Source: a virus. From it: 24,087 nucleotides of DNA. Where the stretch lies: positions 1-24,087 of IMG/VR virus record IMGVR_UViG_3300020438_004615; one strand, written 5' to 3'. Position 1 is the first letter of the stretch, and each line of letters begins with the position of its first letter. Positions 21,300 through 24,087 of this stretch are shown here, piece after piece. The notes beneath the pieces are model-generated. The model was not told the origin of the DNA and made no database searches. It saw nothing but the letters and a program-made list of their open reading frames with translations. Position numbers and translations under genes: made by a program.

Positions 21300-22456
21300 A
21301 CGTATGTGTTATCTCCTGGCCATAACGGCATTTGTGTTCCTGGTGCTCTTTTTGGTATTTTAGAGTCAGCACTTGATACACAACTTTTTGAAATGCATTT
21401 TTGTGGCTTGTCAAATAATTTAAACCCTGTTTCAATATTTCCAAGAGGTTGATCATGACAACTGTAACTACGTTTTATACTGCCATCTGGTTCTCTAATA
21501 ATGATTGATCTATAACCTGAAGAACATTCCCATCCTTCAAACTTGTTGAAATTAAATGCATTGAATCTTTCTGCTTGGTCCATAAAATGTGGATTTCCAT
21601 CTTTATCTCTAAACTCAACTTGAAAATGTTGTGGAACTCCTTCCGAATATGTTTGTTTCTGCATTGTTCTGTTGTCATCTATTTTAAATGTTGGTTTAGG
21701 TCTTTGTACATGTTTATTTTTTTCTTCTGTGAACCCACGTTGTGGCATTCCGTTGTGTAATTTTTCAAGCATTTCTTTTGAGTACCCATGGACAACTTCT
21801 GACGCTGTTGGATCTGATTGAGCCTTTAGTGTAACATTAATACCTCTATTGTGAAAATATAATGATTCATCATACAATTCATCAAACCATTCCGGAACCA
21901 TAACTTGGTTAATTGTAACTTGTACATCGTGTTCTTGTGCAAAACATAACTTATCGGCAAAGTCTGCTCTTTTTTCTTTTGAGTTAACATGCTCTCTATG
22001 ATATGAAGCAGTAATACTAGCTCTGTGAAACGGTGCAACTGCTTTGACATATTGTTCAAACCATTTCATATTTCTACTGCAATTACTTGTCATATGAACA
22101 GAAGTATAATTAGTATTTTTTGTATCATCAGCGAGATGCTGTAGAATATCAATATAACCAGGATGAAATGTAGGCTCTCCGCCAGAAAGTGAGAAATGGA
22201 AACTATTAAAGCCTCGCTGTCTCGCTTGTCTTTTGATTTCATCAATGGTAGCAAGACAAAGCTCAGTAGGTCTATGATCTTTTCTGTCACTCCTAGCATA
22301 CGGCCAACAGTACGAACACCTATAGTTACAAAACCTACCAAGAAGCCAACTGACTGTAAAAAGATCCCTATAAAGCATAGTACGTTGTCCCACACGTACA
22401 AGATCAGAGTACGGAATTTGTGTAAAATCATATTCACTCCATTTTAAATCACTCAT
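21296..22456 (-). CDS. radical SAM protein with C-terminal auxiliary Cys region (rSAM 4)
   Basis: 386 residues from MSDLKW, whose ATG overlaps the stop of rSAM 5 (ATGA) with AAGGA 10 nt upstream. RFCNYRCSYC gives C43-x3-C47-x2-C50, and HFSLSGGEPTFHPGYI is the SAM-binding turn. The C-terminal region has WECSSGYRSI, YSCHDQPLGNIE, KCISKSC, consistent with a SPASM/twitch auxiliary Fe-S domain. It lacks the N-terminal FC...CW cysteine set of rSAM 1, 3 and 5. The substrate is unknown; it would need flavodoxin for activation. It is one of three radical SAM genes in the same operon. Confidence 0.87.
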   Translation of the reverse strand: MSDLKWSEYDFTQIPYSDLVRVGQRTMLYRDLFTVSWLLGRFCNYRCSYCWPYARSDRKDHRPTELCLATIDEIKRQARQRGFNSFHFSLSGGEPTFHPGYIDILQHLADDTKNTNYTSVHMTSNCSRNMKWFEQYVKAVAPFHRASITASYHREHVNSKEKRADFADKLCFAQEHDVQVTINQVMVPEWFDELYDESLYFHNRGINVTLKAQSDPTASEVVHGYSKEMLEKLHNGMPQRGFTEEKNKHVQRPKPTFKIDDNRTMQKQTYSEGVPQHFQVEFRDKDGNPHFMDQAERFNAFNFNKFEGWECSSGYRSIIIREPDGSIKRSYSCHDQPLGNIETGFKLFDKPQKCISKSCVSSADSKIPKRAPGTQMPLWPGDNTYV

Positions 22457-23673
22457 TGCCAATAGTCCTTAAATTCTGGATACACTTCTAAAAAATTAGT
22501 TTTGTTTAATCTATCCATAGTTTCAATATATTCCTTTGTTGATTTTGGCAACACATCATTGTTTATATCAGTATTATTCATATAGTCTAATACATAGTTT
22601 GACCATTTAATTATTTTGGCCAAACGATTCTCCTTGATATTTTCTAAACTTTCTATTTTATTATAAACTCTTTTTGTTATAATGTCTTTCATTTTCTTTG
22701 GTATATATTGAATATTTAGAGCTTCTGGATATTGTACCAAACTACAATGAAAGGGGCAATCTAAAGATATATAATAATCAATAATATCATCAAATCTAGA
22801 AATATTGTACAACGAAACTGTACATGTTGTTGTTAAATTAAAAACTTCTTGTGGTAATTTAGATTTTAATGTTGTTATATTATCTTCAACTGCTTGTAAA
22901 TTACTTCCTGTTCTTAGATAACTGTGTATTTTTTTATCACCATCTAAACTTACACGACAATTTATCTTTTTAAATTTACTCCAAAGGTCACTGATATGCC
23001 TATCCTTCAATACTATATTGTTTAAATTTGTATTGTATTCTAATGTGATATTGTGGGCATATGGTAATAGTTTTTCTAATGCATCATAGTGTTGTGGCTG
23101 TATCAAAGGCTCGCCGCCTGCTATAACTATTTCTTCTACTCTTGGTCCTATGTCATTTACTACTTGATTAAATGTTTCTATGGGTAATTTTGCTATGCCT
23201 CTCCATGTGCTGGTTTCAGTTAGTTGATATTTGTCAAACAAACGTTTAACCTCATCATGTTTGTTTACTGCTACTGCCCAAGTTGAACTGTATATTGATG
23301 AACAATGTCTGCATCTTAGATCACACACATTACCAAAACGCAATTCAATTGTTTTAACGTTCATTGGTAGTTCACCATCATTTACTTCTTTTAACACTTG
23401 AGGAATATGCTTTTCATAATCTTGATTACACTGTTGCCTAGTTGATATAACATTTGCTTTTTCCATATCCCAACAACTTTTACAACCTTCATGCTGTATT
23501 CCGTTCATCAAGTTATTGCGTATTTTTTTATAATTGTCATTATTCCATATTTCTTTGAGTGTTTTATCTCCATAGTGTCCTAACGAATCATGATTACGCC
23601 AACAAGCACTTATAAAGCCTTTTGGCTTTAGGTTCATGTGTATGAACGGCATTATACAAAAAGTCTTACTCAT
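22453..23673 (-). CDS. radical SAM protein with N-terminal auxiliary Cys region (rSAM 5)
   Basis: 406 residues from the ATG at 23673. The N-terminus MSKTFCIMPFIHMN (C6), SACWR (C24) and GCKSCWDM (C64, C67) precedes the core motif RFGNVCDLRCRHC (C117-x3-C121-x2-C124); IAGGEPLIQP is the SAM turn. Core positions are identical in number to rSAM 1, showing a close relationship. The C-terminal tail MDRLNKTNFLEVYPEFKDY is a version of the tail shared with rSAM 1, rSAM 3 and the 138-residue orphan upstream. It overlaps that orphan by 8 nt. The reaction is unknown. Confidence 0.87.
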   Translation of the reverse strand: MSKTFCIMPFIHMNLKPKGFISACWRNHDSLGHYGDKTLKEIWNNDNYKKIRNNLMNGIQHEGCKSCWDMEKANVISTRQQCNQDYEKHIPQVLKEVNDGELPMNVKTIELRFGNVCDLRCRHCSSIYSSTWAVAVNKHDEVKRLFDKYQLTETSTWRGIAKLPIETFNQVVNDIGPRVEEIVIAGGEPLIQPQHYDALEKLLPYAHNITLEYNTNLNNIVLKDRHISDLWSKFKKINCRVSLDGDKKIHSYLRTGSNLQAVEDNITTLKSKLPQEVFNLTTTCTVSLYNISRFDDIIDYYISLDCPFHCSLVQYPEALNIQYIPKKMKDIITKRVYNKIESLENIKENRLAKIIKWSNYVLDYMNNTDINNDVLPKSTKEYIETMDRLNKTNFLEVYPEFKDYWQ

Positions 23674-24082
23674 CAATTATCTCTGCTAGTTCAGGAAATA
23701 CTCCACGCCAGTCCTCGTTTCTTATGCTATCAAACAGTGCTGTTTTTTCATAGAATTCCTCTGTTAGTTTGTGTGTGTGTTTATTTTGTAATGCATTTTT
23801 TCTTAAATCTTTCCATGATGTATTATTAGATTCTATGCTAGATTGTAAAACTGTAATACATTTATCGTATACTCTGCGTACAATGAGCTTTGTCGCTTCA
23901 TTTTTTAATAGTGTATGCTTGTTATAAAATGGGTCAAACTCACCTTCTAATATTTGTAATATTCTTAATTTTGTGTTGTTTTTTTGATTAGCCACAGCAA
24001 GGTATTTAGGGGTTGACGCAATAGTTGGTTCAAAATTAAGTTTCCGCATACCAAGTTTTTCAATTGGAAAAAATTTTATCAT
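23666..24082 (-). CDS. orphan protein carrying the radical-SAM tail motif (138 aa)
   Basis: 138 residues, family not recognised. No cysteine cluster, nucleotide motif or membrane span is present; one Cys occurs near the middle. It is mixed helical, beginning MIKFFPIEKLGMRKLNFEP. Its end, TALFDSIRNEDWRGVFPELA, matches the C-terminal tail of rSAM 1, 3 and 5. The start ATGATAAAA overlaps what could be a TGA stop of an upstream gene that runs past the window, so the gene is probably complete at 24082, though an extension upstream cannot be excluded. It could be a partner, carrier or substrate protein of the radical SAM enzymes. Confidence 0.6.
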   Translation of the reverse strand: MIKFFPIEKLGMRKLNFEPTIASTPKYLAVANQKNNTKLRILQILEGEFDPFYNKHTLLKNEATKLIVRRVYDKCITVLQSSIESNNTSWKDLRKNALQNKHTHKLTEEFYEKTALFDSIRNEDWRGVFPELAEIIDE

Positions 24083-24087
24083 CCATT

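Noticed and set aside
21475-22437. Several open frames antisense to or in other frames of rSAM 4 (for example 21826-22059 and 22090-22437)
   Set aside because: They lie wholly within a well-supported radical SAM gene, have no ribosome-binding sites and no recognisable motifs.
1-24087. CRISPR array, insertion sequence, integrase or attachment site
   Set aside because: No regularly spaced repeats, transposase or integrase motifs were seen. The tRNA genes are carried by the phage with encoded CCA; no duplicated tRNA end that would mark an attachment site was noticed.
1-24087. Avoidance of GANTC, GATC or GGCC
   Set aside because: All three occur repeatedly (for example GACTC in the first tRNA, many GATC and GGCC), so the missing-site signal is specific to GCWGC rather than a general lack of palindromes.
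1-24087. Every TAAATA occurrence as a late promoter
   Set aside because: In sequence this AT-rich, TAAATA arises often by chance inside genes. I list only boxes directly upstream of start codons, and mark the one inside coding sequence (7434-7439) as weak.

Overview
This AT-rich window (roughly one third G+C by eye) looks like part of a T4-like marine tailed phage genome, probably one infecting an AT-rich marine alphaproteobacterium. The evidence is a T4-type lysozyme, a DsbA-like late-transcription protein, repeated TAAATA (T4 late-promoter-like) boxes, three phage-style tRNA genes with encoded CCA, very short or overlapping gene junctions, and many small hypothetical proteins. No capsid, tail or replication genes are present, so this is an accessory region. 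Host and phage genus are inference.

Layout. 1-1500: start of a SET-domain gene, an acidic protein with a strong terminator, a 33-residue membrane peptide, tRNA-Arg(UCU), tRNA-Leu(UAA), and two small proteins. 1600-3612: lysozyme, two tandem paralogous small-molecule-kinase-like genes, and tRNA-Arg(GCG). 3590-8699 (minus strand): a truncated SufD, SufB, a GNAT-like protein, two 2OG-Fe(II) oxygenase-like proteins, a membrane peptide, DsbA, flavodoxin and two small proteins. 8771-11138 (plus strand): two overlapping radical SAM genes. 11147-12725 (minus strand): seven small genes, four of them membrane proteins, two of these very short. 12876-13493 (plus strand): a possible oxygenase. 13495-24082 (minus strand): twelve genes joined by 4-25 nt overlaps or a 2-nt gap. 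They encode an oxygenase-like protein, a flavodoxin/ferredoxin-NADP+ reductase, a radical SAM protein, a nucleotide-sugar dehydrogenase-like protein, a carbamoyltransferase, an SDR, an ABM-fold protein, a short PLP aminotransferase-like protein, another oxygenase, two more radical SAM proteins and an orphan 138-residue protein.

How the genes fit together. Five radical SAM enzymes, four of them with extra cysteine clusters, lie beside SufB/SufD (Fe-S assembly) and a flavodoxin plus flavodoxin reductase (the usual low-potential electron supply for radical SAM enzymes). The simplest reading is that the phage brings an Fe-S and electron kit for its own radical SAM chemistry. The chemistry is embedded in a coupled operon that also holds carbamoyl-transfer, nucleotide-sugar-oxidation, aminotransfer and hydroxylation genes. 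The product (modified DNA, glycan, peptide or small molecule) cannot be told from sequence alone.

Other signals. The pentamer GCWGC was not found anywhere in the window by eye, and all nine Ala-Ala runs use GCG first. TAAATA boxes lie 5-10 nt before several start codons that lack a Shine-Dalgarno site, suggesting leaderless late mRNAs. Two convergent genes both terminate inside one tRNA gene.
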